A stretch of DNA of 64,000 nucleotides from Amblyornis subalaris (taxonomy: Eukaryota; Chordata; Aves; Passeriformes; Ptilonorhynchidae), in the NCBI GenBank assembly GCA_018881555.1, contig JACAXG010000021.1, forward strand, positions 8,854,431-8,918,430, written 5' to 3'. The translations under genes were made by a program, and so were the position numbers. The notes beneath the pieces were generated by a model. The model worked only from the letters and a program-made list of their open reading frames with translations, did not search any database and was not told the origin of the DNA. Positions 51,920 to 64,000 of the stretch are shown piece after piece (position 1 is the stretch's first letter; every line of letters starts with the position of its first letter).

Positions 51920-51996
51920 ATTTGAGTGTTTCTCCTGCATAAGGGATATGTAGTTTAAACCGATCACAGCTGGGTCCAGGGGTCAAGGANGTACAG
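51920..51996 (-). CDS. BABAM2: BABAM2 internal coding exon (N-terminal UEV domain, first of four in window)
   Basis: This exon encodes about 25 residues, including [20 protein letters not shown], which I recognise as BABAM2/BRE, roughly residues 43-69 of the human protein. BABAM2 is a non-catalytic scaffold with two ubiquitin E2-variant (UEV) folds. It joins BRCC36, Abraxas and MERIT40 in the nuclear BRCA1-A complex and the cytoplasmic BRISC complex, which cleave K63-linked ubiquitin chains. On the minus strand a pyrimidine-rich tract ends in AG at 51998-51997. The exon starts with the third base of a split Gly codon and ends with the T of a split Trp codon, followed by GTAAGT from 51919. Its last phase matches the next exon (T|GG). 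The N at 51990 is the third base of a Thr codon (ACN), so it is silent whatever its identity. The upstream exon carrying the start codon was not found in 51997-64000. Exon identity is confident; borders are inferred from consensus and frame. Confidence 0.95.
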
Positions 51997-52996
51997 CTAA
52001 AAATGAAGATAAGAGAAGAACGTGCTAAGCAGTTACAGATGGTAGCAAACACTAACATTATTCTACAGGATACAAATGACTAACAGCAAAGATATTGTGA
52101 CTACTAGAAATACTCATCCTTATGATTCTGAGAAAGAAGAAAAGATGGGAAAGACACAGGAGGCCCATTCTCTTTTGATCAGCAGTTCCCACAATAGCAT
52201 AAGAAATTTAAGGATTTGTGCCACCTGTGTACCATTTTATAAAGAAAACGTACATGCAAAATGCTCTGGTTTTGAGTGTGTTATTAGACTGGTATCAATT
52301 AGTCAGTCAAAGCCAAAGTTCTCTACTTTGTATACAATTTTGCAGGTCACAAGTCTCTATGTCACACCAACATGGTTACCTGCTCCCTATCCCTGCCACC
52401 CATGTATCCTAAGTTTAATACACCAACACTTATTAATTTTTTACCTATTATAACATTAATGTTTTCCCCTGTGGACAAGTGTCACACTAGCCTTTAAGTG
52501 AGTAAGTTTCAGAATCAGGTATCTGAGGCAAGAACAACTGAGCATGTATGTTCTGTAACTCTCCTGTTTATCTGAAGCACTGGAGCAGCAGCTGGGCCTC
52601 ATGGCGATAAGTGAGCATTTAACGAACAGAAAANTCATTGGAAAACTGTTTGGTGCCTAGGCCAGAGATCACCAACTTTTTTATACCTTTTAACTCATAT
52701 ACCAAAATTTACAAATAAAAAACCTCAAAATCTCACCTGCAAAAGGAGAAACAGGGACACACATTGTTTCACTGGCAGGAAGGAGCTGCTGGGCATATGA
52801 CAAANCCCAGGAGTGAAAATACTGGAAGCCCTCAGAAGTTCACTGCTTTATGTTTCTAGGAATCTTGATAACCCTGAAATCTCCTTGCCAGCCTAATGTA
52901 ATTGAGAATTGTTCATAGCCCTAGCACAATTGTTGCAAGCCACTTAAAATTCAAAGCCATACCAGCCAACTCTAGAAAAACAGTGAGTGATAAGAA

Positions 52997-53075
52997 GGTA
53001 GACAAAGGTAAAATAACTTGCCTAAACATATAAATCAGATCACTGGTAGAGCTCTAATACACACCACTGACAACA
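52997..53075 (-). mobile_element. MIR-like SINE fragment, minus strand
   Basis: The plus strand reads GGTAAAATAACTTGCCTAAA, then ATCAGATCACTGGTAGAGCT and CTAATACACACC. This follows the order of a reverse-complemented MIR core (aggttaagtaacttgcc, cacacagc, agtggcagagc, gggattcgaacc) with many substitutions. It is a short, ancient remnant. Confidence 0.55.
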
Positions 53076-55835
53076 TATTGAAACAAAACCCACATTTACT
53101 GGGCAATACACACAGCCAAAAGCAAAAAGATGGATAGACCAGAAAATATAAAAAAATTCTGATCCTACCTTACCAGAAACAACATGGTAAGTCTGGCAGC
53201 TCTGTCATACTGCACAGGAGGCATGAGGGCAAACGGAACAATCTTAACTCTCACTCACATACTTAAAATGGTTCAGAGAGCCATTTCTCTCAGGTGCTGG
53301 CTCTACATTCTCTTTTCCTCCTTCCACTTTCAAGTTACGGAAACCATGTGCACTAACTTCATTTACTACCCAGTCAAATTTGCGCCCGCCATGTAGCTTC
53401 CTCAAAAGAAGCAACCACAGAAATACAGATCAATTAACTTCAATGAAGTTTCCACAAAAATACTAGAAAACATTAGCAAACCACTTATGTTCACCTAGAA
53501 TCTAAGACAGATGCAATTAGGAGCCAGATGCAGTTAACAGCCTACACTGACTCAGCAAGACTACACCCTATTTTTTCAGTTTCATTACAGAAATTAGATA
53601 ACTTGTCCTTTCAAATCAAAGGGAAGAAACACGTCCTAGCTTCACCTCAGAAAGGTTTTAGCAACATGTTGTGAGACCACCATGCAAAACAATCTAGAAA
53701 GACCCAATTTAGATATAACTACTATCAGATATGTGCAGACTCGAATGGAAAGCAAGTTTCAGAAAAAGATTAGTTCACATCTTGCTTCATCCAGGAAGAA
53801 TGCACTGACTTGGTTTTCTTCTGCTGGAATAATACTTCATATTTGCTTGAAAGACTGATGACGGAAAAGAAATGATGCTATGTGAAACCTGCCAGTGATG
53901 CAAATGTGAAAGGGAATACAGCATGTAGGACAATAGGACCAAAGCTGAAATATGTTTTAGTGGTTGCACTACTTAGTTTTAAATTACATCTAGGTAGGCC
54001 TTAGCAAAAGTAAGCATCACCAGCCTCACTGGGAGTAAAATCAGTCTGAGAATATGAAAGATTAAATCCCTAGTGCAACAGAAACAAGAGAATANAATTT
54101 TTTTCCAAGCTGCACTTTTTAGTAGGTGAGAACAGCAAAATGGGAGTGCCCTCTGTTAGGGTGTTTTAATGGCTGTGGATGAACTTAACAGCTATACAGA
54201 TATTATTATCTACTTTCAAATAATTTCTATGGCTTACAACACATATAAGGCCAATTCTAGGAAGCATACAAAAAAAAATGTGCAACATAAAAAATCTTTT
54301 TCAAGTTCTAAAATATCTCTGCAACATCATTTAATATTTAATGAAAATTTCTTTCAAAGTATCACAGGTCACAGTCTGAGACATTTCTCAAACACCATCA
54401 AAATTACACTGTTGATAGCTTTTCAACAGACACAAAAATTTCTAAACCTGCAAATACCCTACCATCTTTTCTTTTAGCACAATGGACCATTTGGAAATAC
54501 TTAGGCAAAGTATAATATTGTTTAACATTAAAATAAAAGCATGATTTAATGGTAAATGTCCCTAAAAGCAATACTAAGTACTTTTCCTACATTATTATAC
54601 TGTACTAGGGATGTTTTTAATTTTACTGGTCTAAAAATGATAGAAAGTGACAGCATTAACATTTTTTTCCCCAAAATTGCTCTGGCTGGGCTGCACAGCA
54701 GACTTCAATAACTGCAACAGGCTAAGCAACCATGCAGAAATCTTACATACATCCATTTGAAAGGAGGCAGTTTCTTTTTAGAATAAACAGGAAAAGAACA
54801 AAACTCCTAAGGCAAATCAAAACTTTCGTACAAGTAGTCTACGTGTGACTTTATTTCAACAGAAAGCCCCAACTAATGGCCTGGCTATGGACATCATCTC
54901 TTGCTTGAGAACCGCTTAAAATTATACACATCTGACCCTGAAACACGACCTCTGTCTTCTCCAAAATATAAGACTCTTGTTTTTTGGAAACGTGATCCTT
55001 TTAGTTAATGTGGTCCACACAAAAGTCACACTTGAAAAGNAGTTACTTGTAACGAAGTCTTTTAAAGATTATTTGTTGTCCTGTCTTCACAGGGCATTGA
55101 CAGATAGAACAGTAATACCAGGTGTTGAAAATTAATTTCATAAGCTGACTCCATCTCATGATATATGGATGTGCTATTTCCGTTTTTATTCATAGAAAAA
55201 TATTACACTGGTTTGCATATCTTCATCTAAATAATCAATATTTTACACAGGAAGGCCACTGAAGCAAGAATTAACGCTCTGATGCTCAGAGCAGTGGTAT
55301 GTCTTAGTCTTCGTAAGATGATTAAGGCTATACCACAATGGTTTCCCTACTAAAATATCAAAGAATCATCAGCTTAACAAGTTTCTGGGACAAAGGAACA
55401 TTGTTAAGTGTATTGCTTAAAATCATGTTGCCCTATTCAAAGGAGCTGTGCTGCAACTTACGGTTGGAAATTGGTAGATGGAACTGAGTATACAGCACCC
55501 ACAGCTGAATACAGATTGTTCTCTTTTGCAGCAGATTTTAGCTAAGTTCCTCGAGCAATTACAGCAGATTAAACTTGAGCTGAGATACAATACATCCTTA
55601 TGAAGTAAGTATTCCAAGTAGGAGACAAGTAGAACATTCCTTTGTGGGGTATTTGATGCATCTTACAGCTTGTCTCTAACTACTGGGAAAAGGTCTCTTT
55701 CACAGTAAATAAAACACACATAAACTAAAACAGTTCTTATTCAAAGAAAAAGTCACTGTCAGCACCAGATGCTTAGTTAAAAGTGTTCAGAATTCTTTAC
55801 CAGTCACAAAAGGAAATAAAAAGGATTATCCAAAC

Positions 55836-55870
55836 AAAACAACAACAACAACAATAATAACAACAAAACA
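55836..55870. repeat. AAC/AAT-rich trinucleotide tract
   Basis: Imperfect AAC repeats with two AAT units, flanked by CAAA-rich sequence. Low-complexity DNA. Confidence 0.85.
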
Positions 55871-57017
55871 AACCAGGTAAGTCACTCAGTTTTGCTGCTT
55901 GGAATAAGGCCTCAGTCTATGATAGGTATAGTACAAGGTGTTTTTCTGTAAAATCGATCCTTCTTCCCAGAGTATTCTAAAAGCCTTTAGGAATGCAGTT
56001 CTACTGGAGTTTAACAGCAAGGTTTCCTCTTATACCAACGTATTTGTGATTAACCATTTTGTTGAATTGACACTTCTGTTTTGTTTAAGCTAAAAAAAAC
56101 AAAGCCACTTTGATATTTTACAGGATCAAAGCCACGGTGATATGGAGGACTCTGATAACCCTAGATTTCAACACCATCTTCCCATCAATTAGTTTTCTAA
56201 AACCACCACTTGAAAGCATTCCCAAGAGAAGCAGTTTTAAATTAGTTGGGCTCTGCTAAGATCTTATCCAAAATTATATTCTGTGACAGCTGAAGAATTC
56301 ACAATGAAACAAGAGCACAAGTGTTTATCACCTTAACCCTTAAAGTCAGGAGATAGGTGGTTATTCTTTAAAAGACTTTAAAAAAACAACTAAACAAACC
56401 CATCAACACCTCTCTCCAAACCCACCCCTTTATATCTCAAAATTCCAGTCAGAGGTCTGTTTTTTATGCCACTCCTAAAATCTCTTTCTTAGAACTACAT
56501 AAAACCATAGCAAACATCCAGAATTGCCAAGAGAAGCACAGCAGCTCTACTACAGGAAAATGAGCAATCTCCTTTTTTTTTCTTCTTTTTTAAATTTGTG
56601 GTATAGGTGTAAGTCCAAATAGTCATGTCAGATTTATTTGATGACTATCAAATTTCCTGATCAAAAAGTATGCAATGTATTTAGTCATTCTTTCTTCATA
56701 GATGACACAGAAGCTTTACTGCTTTATATCTGAAGACAAATCATCAGTGAATTTTACTGTACAATGGCAAAGTCAAATTAGACTAAGCATTTTCGCCTCT
56801 ATAATTTCAGGAACTTAATATTGCCACTGCCTAACCTGAATAGTCAGAAATGCAAAAGCTTCTTTAATCTCATGATGTTTAGGCTGCTACACTTGCTGTT
56901 CTTGAGGGTCAGTACTTCTTTGGATACCAGACAACTTTTTTTGTTCACCAGACTGTTGGTGTAAAAGCCAAGAAAGCTTCACACTGCATTAGAGGGAGAA
57001 CACAGCTAAAAACCAAT

Positions 57018-57036
57018 ACACACACACACACACACA
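57018..57036. repeat. Short CA dinucleotide repeat
   Basis: About nine and a half AC/CA units followed by an A run. A simple microsatellite in intron sequence. Confidence 0.95.
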
Positions 57037-60000
57037 AAAATAAAAAGCAACACCACAAACTCAGTTCTGACGACTGGCTGTATTCTCAACCCTTCCCAAT
57101 ACACCTAGGATATGTTTCCAACTATTCCAAAAGGAGGTCAAGTTACTTTCATGATACAAGAGGCTAAGAATGAGTATTATTTTAGGAACGACAAAACACA
57201 GTTCAGAGTTCCAGAGGCTGAAGATTTTGCCAGCAAGAGTCAAATATAGTTCAGAGGCAAAGATAGGCTAATTGTTTGTTACTAATAAGAGGCAGCAAAT
57301 TCAAAATTCCACCCAAAACTTGTATGTGGCATTTGCTAAGAAAAACACCTCAATGTTCAACTCCAGTGGAACAGCCTTTGTCGATGCCTTCAGACTTTTA
57401 TTTCCTCCAATTTTTGTAGATGGAAATCTGCTCCAGTGTTCCTTGAAGACACAGTATTTAATCCCATTTAATTAAGAATTAATTGCAGAATTCACAACAG
57501 ATGGGTACGCCATGTACAGAGCCATTAAGAATAATTGAAGTGTATGGAGGGTGGAGGTAAATAGAAGGCAGGCCAGCAGGTGATAGGTTTTTGCAAGGAT
57601 CAGGGAACAGAAAAATGGTGAAAATCACATTTTAGGGCGTTGACACTGATGGCGAAACCCCATATCATGCGGCAGTTCCCTGCAGCAGTGCACAAAGCTT
57701 TACAGGCTCCTACACAGTATTTACAGAGTATTGAGCAGCTGCTGCTGAAAACAAACAGATCCAACCAAAATTCTGTCAATCGGGCACAATTTGAAACAGG
57801 AGACATAGTCTAGTCAACCAGTTTTCATCTTCAGTTTCCCTTCTTTATATAGACATATGTATTACACACATGAGAGAGAGAGGGACTTGCACTTAAAAGT
57901 GCACCACCGCTTTTGGGAAATTAAAATCCAGTTTCATTTAGAGTAATCACTATATAAATGCATCTCTTAATTAAAACATTAAAATTTGAAAGTCAACTGA
58001 AAATTATTCAAAAAACTTCCTGATAGATAAACCCACTGTTTTCAGAAAACTCATTTGTACCCTAGCTGGTTTCTTCAAACTTAGTATAAAACTAAACTAT
58101 AGAGAAAGACTACTTTTGGTATTGCAACACAGATGATGATGTTGGTTTTGAACCCTGCTATTATAGGTGATATTCCATAATTGCAACAGCAGTTCAATCC
58201 ATACTTATCATCTGGGAAATTCCAAGGTGTCTCCAGATATGTCAACTATATCCTCAATATAACCTTCATCTACTGTAAGTGCTGATTTTCCTTTATATAC
58301 ATGTTTTCTTGTATGAAGTTCATTGCACTAACTGGAACTTTTAGAAAACAGTGGGATGCCAGCCAGAACATATATCCTAGAAAAACAACCCCTCACTTCC
58401 CTTCTGCACCCAGAGACAGATTTGCAGTTTTTAAAAGGAAAGTTCAAACAACTACTTAAAATCAATTCAGCTGCCAGCAACCTGCTTTCACTAGAAACAC
58501 TATATAAAAGCATCTGATGACTACTATCATAGTAAAACAAATACTGCAGCTGTATATTAACAGAAAATGCAGATTTTCTTAATATGAGTAAGAGTTTGCC
58601 AAAGCAGATGTTGCAGGTGGGGAGAGCTCTGGGACTTCTAGAACCACAAATCTCCTTCACAGCTGCCCCAGTCTTGTGGCAGGAGTTTTGCAATCTCCAA
58701 AATATGGCTGCCNGTGCTGGAGGCTGATGTTCAGCCTCTATGAGGGAAACAGAGGAAGCACACAGATATATACATTTTGGAATAACCTCAGAGAACTTCT
58801 ACACTAAATTTAAACACATAAAAACTCCACGTGATTCTGACTTTTTTTTAGCACCAAACTCCCCATTCATTGAGCCTAGGAAGGCTGGGTTTAGAACAGC
58901 TCTTTTCCTGTCACCATAGCAGGACAGGTTGGAAAGGGCTACCACAAAAAGAAACATGAAGTACGACATCTACTATACTTGCAAGTGTACTTGAAAGAAA
59001 ACTGCTGAAGAACAGACTATCTCAGAAGTTTCCGTTCATAGAATCTCTACAGTTTAGGGTGGGAGATCACTATTATTGGGTTTCAGGGAGCTAATTATGA
59101 TATTAATTAAGAAAAATAATTAAAAATTGACAAAGGAAAGTTTTCAACAAAACATACTTTACAAACATGCTTTTGAAACATTGCTAATCAAACTGATTTC
59201 CTTTGTAAGCAAGATCTTTCATACTCTGGTAATTGCATGTAATTCTTTTTAAAAATTACACATGGCCCACACACCCCCCAAAGGAATAAAGTAGAAACAG
59301 AAAATGGAAATTTTAATGAGGGAATGATCAAAAATTGAACAGAAATAAAGACAATTGCAATGGGATAACACTAATAACATACACTCCAGCATAGTATGTT
59401 TAGGCAAATAAACTAGTGAATTTGGAGTATCATAAGCTACCCTTCTGTCACATGTTCAGGCAAGGAAGAAGCACTACTTCATTATACTGTAAGACCAGCT
59501 GTACCCCAAATCCTTGGAACTCACAAGCAAATTTTTAGAGAAGGGTATGAGGGAGTGGCAGATGCATCCTTTGGATTCACTTCATCTCCCTCCCCTCCTG
59601 ACAGATTCAAATCATGTTTCATATTTTCAGAGCCGCCATTCAATTATCTATTACTTTGCAATGAGTTATAACCTAATACTGTGTCACGTTTTATTTCCAC
59701 CGTTCACTAAAGTGAACTCCANTTCTGAAGAAAGGAAAATAAAATCAGACAGGGAATGTTTTTACTTTTGGATTACTCTAAAAGAGAACCATTCTTCACC
59801 AAGTATGAAATTACAGTCAACCACCTGGAGTTTCATAACCTTTCAGTGTTCACAGAAAGAGCATACTCTAACAGCAAATCACAAAAGCTGAGCTATTATA
59901 AACATCAGCTTTAAAAAGTCATGTAGCATTGCTCACAAGTAGTAGTAGCCATAAAGACTCCCAACCTATTTTCTTAGTAATTTATTTCATACCATAGACT

Positions 60001-60112
60001 TGTTTATTCTACTGGAAAATGCAATGAATTGGTATGAGGGAAAAACCTCAAGGACTAAAAGCATAGTCCATGTTTATATATTTTCGCCCTTTAACAAACT
60101 AAATAAACAATA

Positions 60113-60197
60113 GATGGGTGACATCCCTGCCCAGTATGGGGGGTTGGAACTACATGATCTTTAAGGTTCCTTCCAACTCAAANCATTCTATGATTAT
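60113..60197 (+). mobile_element. CR1 3' tail fragment, plus strand
   Basis: Short terminal CR1 piece: GGGGGGTTGGAACTACATGA followed by TCTTTAAGGTTCCTTCCAAC and an ATTCTATGATTATGA end. One N lies inside it at 60183. The 5' border is uncertain. Confidence 0.88.
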
Positions 60198-61558
60198 GAA
60201 TATTAGGAGGGGTCCGGTGATCCTATGTCTAAAAAAAACTAAAACACATTTCCTCTTCAAAGGTTTCAGCTAATTGTGGAGTTTTATATCTTTCTGGTCA
60301 CAAATACCTATATTAGTTGATTTCCTAATTTATAGACTCTCAGAAGAAATTTATGTTAATACAACAACCATGAATTCAGTTATTTGGATACGAAAGTTAG
60401 GTCAAGCATTAAACACCACATTTAGAACATAAATCCATAGTTTGCAGTTGCACATACATTCAAAAGGGCAACTTCAAATTATGTATGTTTATATAAAATA
60501 TTACAAGACTGGAGACACAGCAGAAAGCCTATGAAAATATGACACCTGAATAAAAATATCAGTTGTTCCCCTACTTCTAGCATTATTTTATATTAATTAC
60601 AAAATTCAAGATATGCAGTAGACTAAAAAGAAGAAGGAAGGAAGATCTAGGTAAAATTACAACAGACCACCTGGTGGAACTGCACCTGCAGAAAGCAAGC
60701 CCTACATAGCTGCATGTTACATTTTCTCCAGAAGTCTTGCTCTAGAACTCCTTGGCTCACCTCGTCTTTCTCTAATTTCTCATTCTCATGTTAGTTCCCA
60801 CAGTCGACAGCTACCTCAACTGTGCTAATACTATTTTCAAGATTACACCATAAAGCATAAAGTTAGCCATCACTTTCCCCACGGTCCCATTTAACTATAC
60901 CTAAAGAAGGGAGTTCCATGTACATTTTTCTTAATGACAGCCCAAAAAATCCTCTTCTCCCCTGAANATGCTTGTCCTTGCCCTCACAATCCAGTATACT
61001 GTTTTCTCCCAGCATCACAGGAGGAGCTTGACTTGGCTCATCTGATATCAGCCTCACAGGCACAGAAAACCATGTAGGACCTCCTGCAAGGACAAGACTA
61101 TTTATAAGCATAGCCACCTTTAGAACCCAGCGAAAAGAGAGTCCAGTCTACCTTAAGTTCTTATATGTCTGATTCCCCAGCCCACACCCTGACCTGTTTT
61201 TATGCCAATTCCAGCACCTCACCTACACCCTCAAGTTCTCCTCCTTTCTGCATCTATCTAATAAAACTGAATTTTGCTTACATGCAACAGGTTAAAACTA
61301 AAACAACAAAAGTCATATACACAGGAGAAACTATACCACTAGAAATCTCCAAGGAAATTAGTCTTTCTAAGTGTCTTCATCGCCTGTTTTCGGTTGGCCT
61401 GAACCTGTATCGCTTTTATAGGGTTTAAGTCTAGGCTTAAGACTAAGATTTATGGCAGCCTGAAAAACAGGACAGATTAGTTCAAAAAAACTCTCATTAC
61501 AGAAGAATTCTTAAACAAAGAAAATGAAACATTGTATTATTCACCTCAACAATAAAAC

Positions 61559-61589
61559 AAAAAAAAAAAAAAAAAGAAAAAGAAAAAAA
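61559..61589. repeat. A-rich tract
   Basis: Seventeen A in a row, then A runs broken by single G or T. No SINE or processed-gene body precedes it on the plus strand that I can identify, so it is listed only as low-complexity sequence. Confidence 0.9.
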
Positions 61590-64000
61590 TAAATCCACGG
61601 CTGAAGTGCACAAAAAGCACAAACCTTTTATTCAAGAGACTGAAACCACCATTCTAGCGGAAGAAGAGGTAGAAAAGAGAGAAAGAAATAATGTAAATTG
61701 GGAGACATTTTGAAAGGTCACCGGTAGCCCTAACTATAAACAAGAGCAATCCAATCAGGTTTTTCTAGTGAAAAAAGAACTGACCATCCAAAACAGAGCA
61801 ACCAGTACTCTGTCATATTTTTGGTTTACAGATATCATTTCAGTGATGCACAAAAATCTGGGGTTGAGTTTTTTAGGTAATGTAAATTTAGAGGAGCCAA
61901 ATTATTTGGCTTTTTTTTTTGTCTCTTTCCCACAATCGAATTCTGCAATTTCCATTAATTAACTCAATTTCTCATTGGGATTCTTTCATCTTAAAATAAT
62001 AAAAATACTCGGTCCTAGTGGTCTAATTTTGTTCTTTCAGTCATACACCACAGATTACAGAGAAAAGAACCTGTGGTCTACACTGTGGAGTGGTTTGCCT
62101 CAGACACATGAATTCCCTTCTCTTAGGAAAGATAAAATAAGTAAGTTCCCTTTCATCGACTTTGACCTTTATACGGATTAGTTAGGAGGCTTACTTTTAC
62201 CTCATGGACTGAATTTAGCATGTTCAATAAAAACATCAACTTTAAGAGCAAACTTAGCTCAGCTGGTTTATCCATACAGCCGTAAGTATTCTTTTCAGAT
62301 GCTCACTTTCAGTTAGAGAATAGCTGTTTCAAGGTATGTCTACACTGGGCAGTGCAATGCCAGGTAAATGCTCAGTATCTCAAGAAACAGATTAAAATAG
62401 CTCAGGCATAGCATTGCACTAGTGGCATTATTCTATTTCCAGCTGAAATTGAGATATTAAACCTACATTGCAAATTCAGTGCTGGACAGAGTTACCCAAA
62501 TAGTCAGAAAAACTCATTCCTCCATTAGGCAGAAGAAAGAGCACCTTGACAGACAGCTCATGAGGTCCCAAAGCATTTATAAGGATGAATTTAAAAGGGC
62601 ACCAATTGAGAGATGTCAACCTAAGTGCCAACAAAAGACACTCTTACGACAATGAAACTTCCCTTTCAATTTTTTTATGTAGACTTGCATAGTGATCAAT
62701 CTTATAAAAAAAGATCTGTACAGTATTTTATTTCGCACATTGTTAGAGAATGATCTTCAACACTGTTGCATACTGGTCTGTAAAGACAAAGCCTCTGATC
62801 ATCTCCTATGCTTTTAAAGCCCCTAAACTCGTCAGACAATGTCTGCAACCAAAAGGCTACACCAAAAATTTGTAATATTTTGTTTCACCTTCATCACAAA
62901 TGTACCTTAGCTATTTAATATTATGCCATGTATTTGTGTATGCGTATGAGAGAATTAGGCACACAAGAAGTAACTGCATATGTAAGACTGAAAGAATTTA
63001 CTGACCAGCTATCCAGGAAAGTATTGTTCTCTACTAAGAAGAAGGTGGAAAAAACAAAAAAGCCAGTTGTTCTCAGCTTCTGGTGAAATGCAATATACAT
63101 CCAAGATGCATGGCATGCTAGACATCCGTTGAGCTCCCATTAAACAAATGCAAGGGTTTGGAAAGGAAGAAATTGGACTGGATACCAATTATTAGATTTT
63201 TAGCTGTCTTTACAACAAAAAATAAAGTCTTAGGAATTTTTTCTCCTGCAGTGATGCACAATGCTAAGAAATAAGAGACATCTGTTACAACAGAAAGATC
63301 TGGACAGAGACATACAATAATGTAAGCCCAGTTTTCAAGAAACATTCAATGAATTACCAAGATACAGATAGCAAAAACACATTTAAACACCTTGCTAAGG
63401 CACACCTTTCCAGCAGCATTTGGCACACATATTGGTACTACATCATATAATTCTCTCTACAAAAAAGAAACAGTTGGCACTTTTATCAAATAGTTTCCTC
63501 TCATTTTTATTAAATAATGAAACTCATAAACATGACATTTACTTTTTTCAAGGTCAGACAAGAGGAAGCAACTCACTATCTCCATCTAAAAATACCAGCA
63601 AAGACATATTGTGCAGTATTAAAATTGAAAAAAATCTCAGGAAAACGTATATAGTCTTTCAAATGACAGCTCAAGTTACTGCAATTATCTAATGCTACCT
63701 TTACTTTTTAAAATCCTTTCTTTCCTCATAGCACTTGAAACTGACAAACACTTTTTTATTTTTAATGACTTCAAGCACCTTGTTTAAAACTGGTGTAAAA
63801 AGAATGCCAAACTTTGTGGAGAATATTTACAAAACCATTGCCAAATGTATGCCCTACACTTAGATCTTTTACCAGACAGACATTTTGCCTTTGTATTTTT
63901 ATCATTCAGAAACAAATGCAGGAGAGTGCAGCCTTGGAGACAGTCAAGCCTTTTTTAATCAGCACAGAAAAATTGCTGTTTGAAGCTTCAAGTGCTGCTC

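Larger units (their letters stand above)
51997..64000 (-). other. BABAM2: BABAM2 intron (upstream of first visible exon), partial
   Basis: About 12 kb of AT-rich non-coding sequence upstream, in transcript order, of the first visible exon. It ends on the minus strand in a T-rich tract and AG. I looked on the minus strand for the N-terminal coding segment of BABAM2 and did not recognise it. Contents I can name are a reverse MIR-like fragment (52997-53075), an AAC-rich tract (55836-55870), a short CA repeat (57018-57036), a CR1 tail (60113-60197) and an A-rich tract (61559-61589). Open frames here (longest about 125 codons) show no recognisable protein or codon signature. The rest looks like unremarkable intron sequence. 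Confidence 0.8.

Noticed and set aside
52076..52453. 125-codon plus-strand open frame next to the 51920 exon
   Set aside because: Antisense to the gene and without motifs; probably chance.
58328..58693. 121-codon minus-strand open frame, in gene orientation
   Set aside because: No match to BABAM2 or to any family I know; composition is like the intron. It is not the missing N-terminal exon.
59028..59075. Possible further CR1 minus-strand tail (TTCATAGAATCTCTACAG)
   Set aside because: Only the first bases fit the CR1 end; the following sequence does not continue as CR1.
59514..59891. 125-codon plus-strand open frame
   Set aside because: Contains an N, has no family resemblance and lies antisense in an intron; treated as chance.
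60863..61117. 84-codon minus-strand frame with a slightly Ig-like look (Leu-Asp-Cys context)
   Set aside because: One short motif only, no second cysteine or tryptophan in the right place, and no splice borders giving a sensible exon.
62258..62290. tRNA-like TTAGCTCAGCTGGT start
   Set aside because: No B box or TΨC arm follows at the expected distance.
1..64000. CRISPR array, bacterial operon, or a new multi-gene system
   Set aside because: No regularly spaced direct repeats, no dense coding and no ribosome binding site pattern; spliced BABAM2 exons and CR1 elements place the window in a vertebrate intron landscape.

Overview
This window is AT-rich vertebrate nuclear DNA, almost certainly from a bird. 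It contains several CR1 retrotransposon fragments of the avian/reptilian type, a few ancient tRNA-derived (MIR-like) SINE remnants, no Alu or LINE-1, and no bacterial-style gene packing. Isolated single N bases throughout mark unresolved positions. The longest open frames are short and sit in random or repeat sequence.

The one gene I can support is BABAM2 (also BRE or BRCC45), transcribed on the minus strand. Four internal coding exons are visible. In transcript order they are 51996-51920 (77 nt), 39908-39814 (95 nt), 22823-22629 (195 nt) and 19910-19836 (75 nt). Each has AG/GT splice borders. Joined on the minus strand they read in one continuous frame, with matching phases at all three junctions. 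They encode about 147 residues, roughly positions 43-190 of the ~383-residue protein by the human numbering I remember: most of the N-terminal UEV (E2-variant) domain and the linker after it. The start codon exon(s) must lie above 64000 and the C-terminal UEV exons below position 1; I recognised neither in the window. BABAM2 is a scaffold of the BRCA1-A and BRISC K63-specific deubiquitinase complexes.

Layout: 1-19835 is a partial downstream intron with one good CR1 copy (15198-15811). 19836-22823 holds two exons 2.7 kb apart. 22824-39813 is a 17 kb intron with an inverted CR1 pair, a MIR-like SINE, a CR1 tail and an 18-copy GGAA microsatellite. 39814-39908 is an exon. 39909-51919 is a 12 kb intron with an antisense-to-window CR1 block. 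51920-51996 is an exon. 51997-64000 is a partial upstream intron with a reverse MIR-like remnant and a CR1 tail.

I found no second gene, RNA gene, CRISPR array, intact transposon or novel multi-gene system. What merits a second look is small-scale: a perfect 12-bp inverted repeat, an inverted CR1 pair near an exon, a tandem duplication next to a splice donor, structure-prone simple repeats, and a candidate conserved non-coding block.
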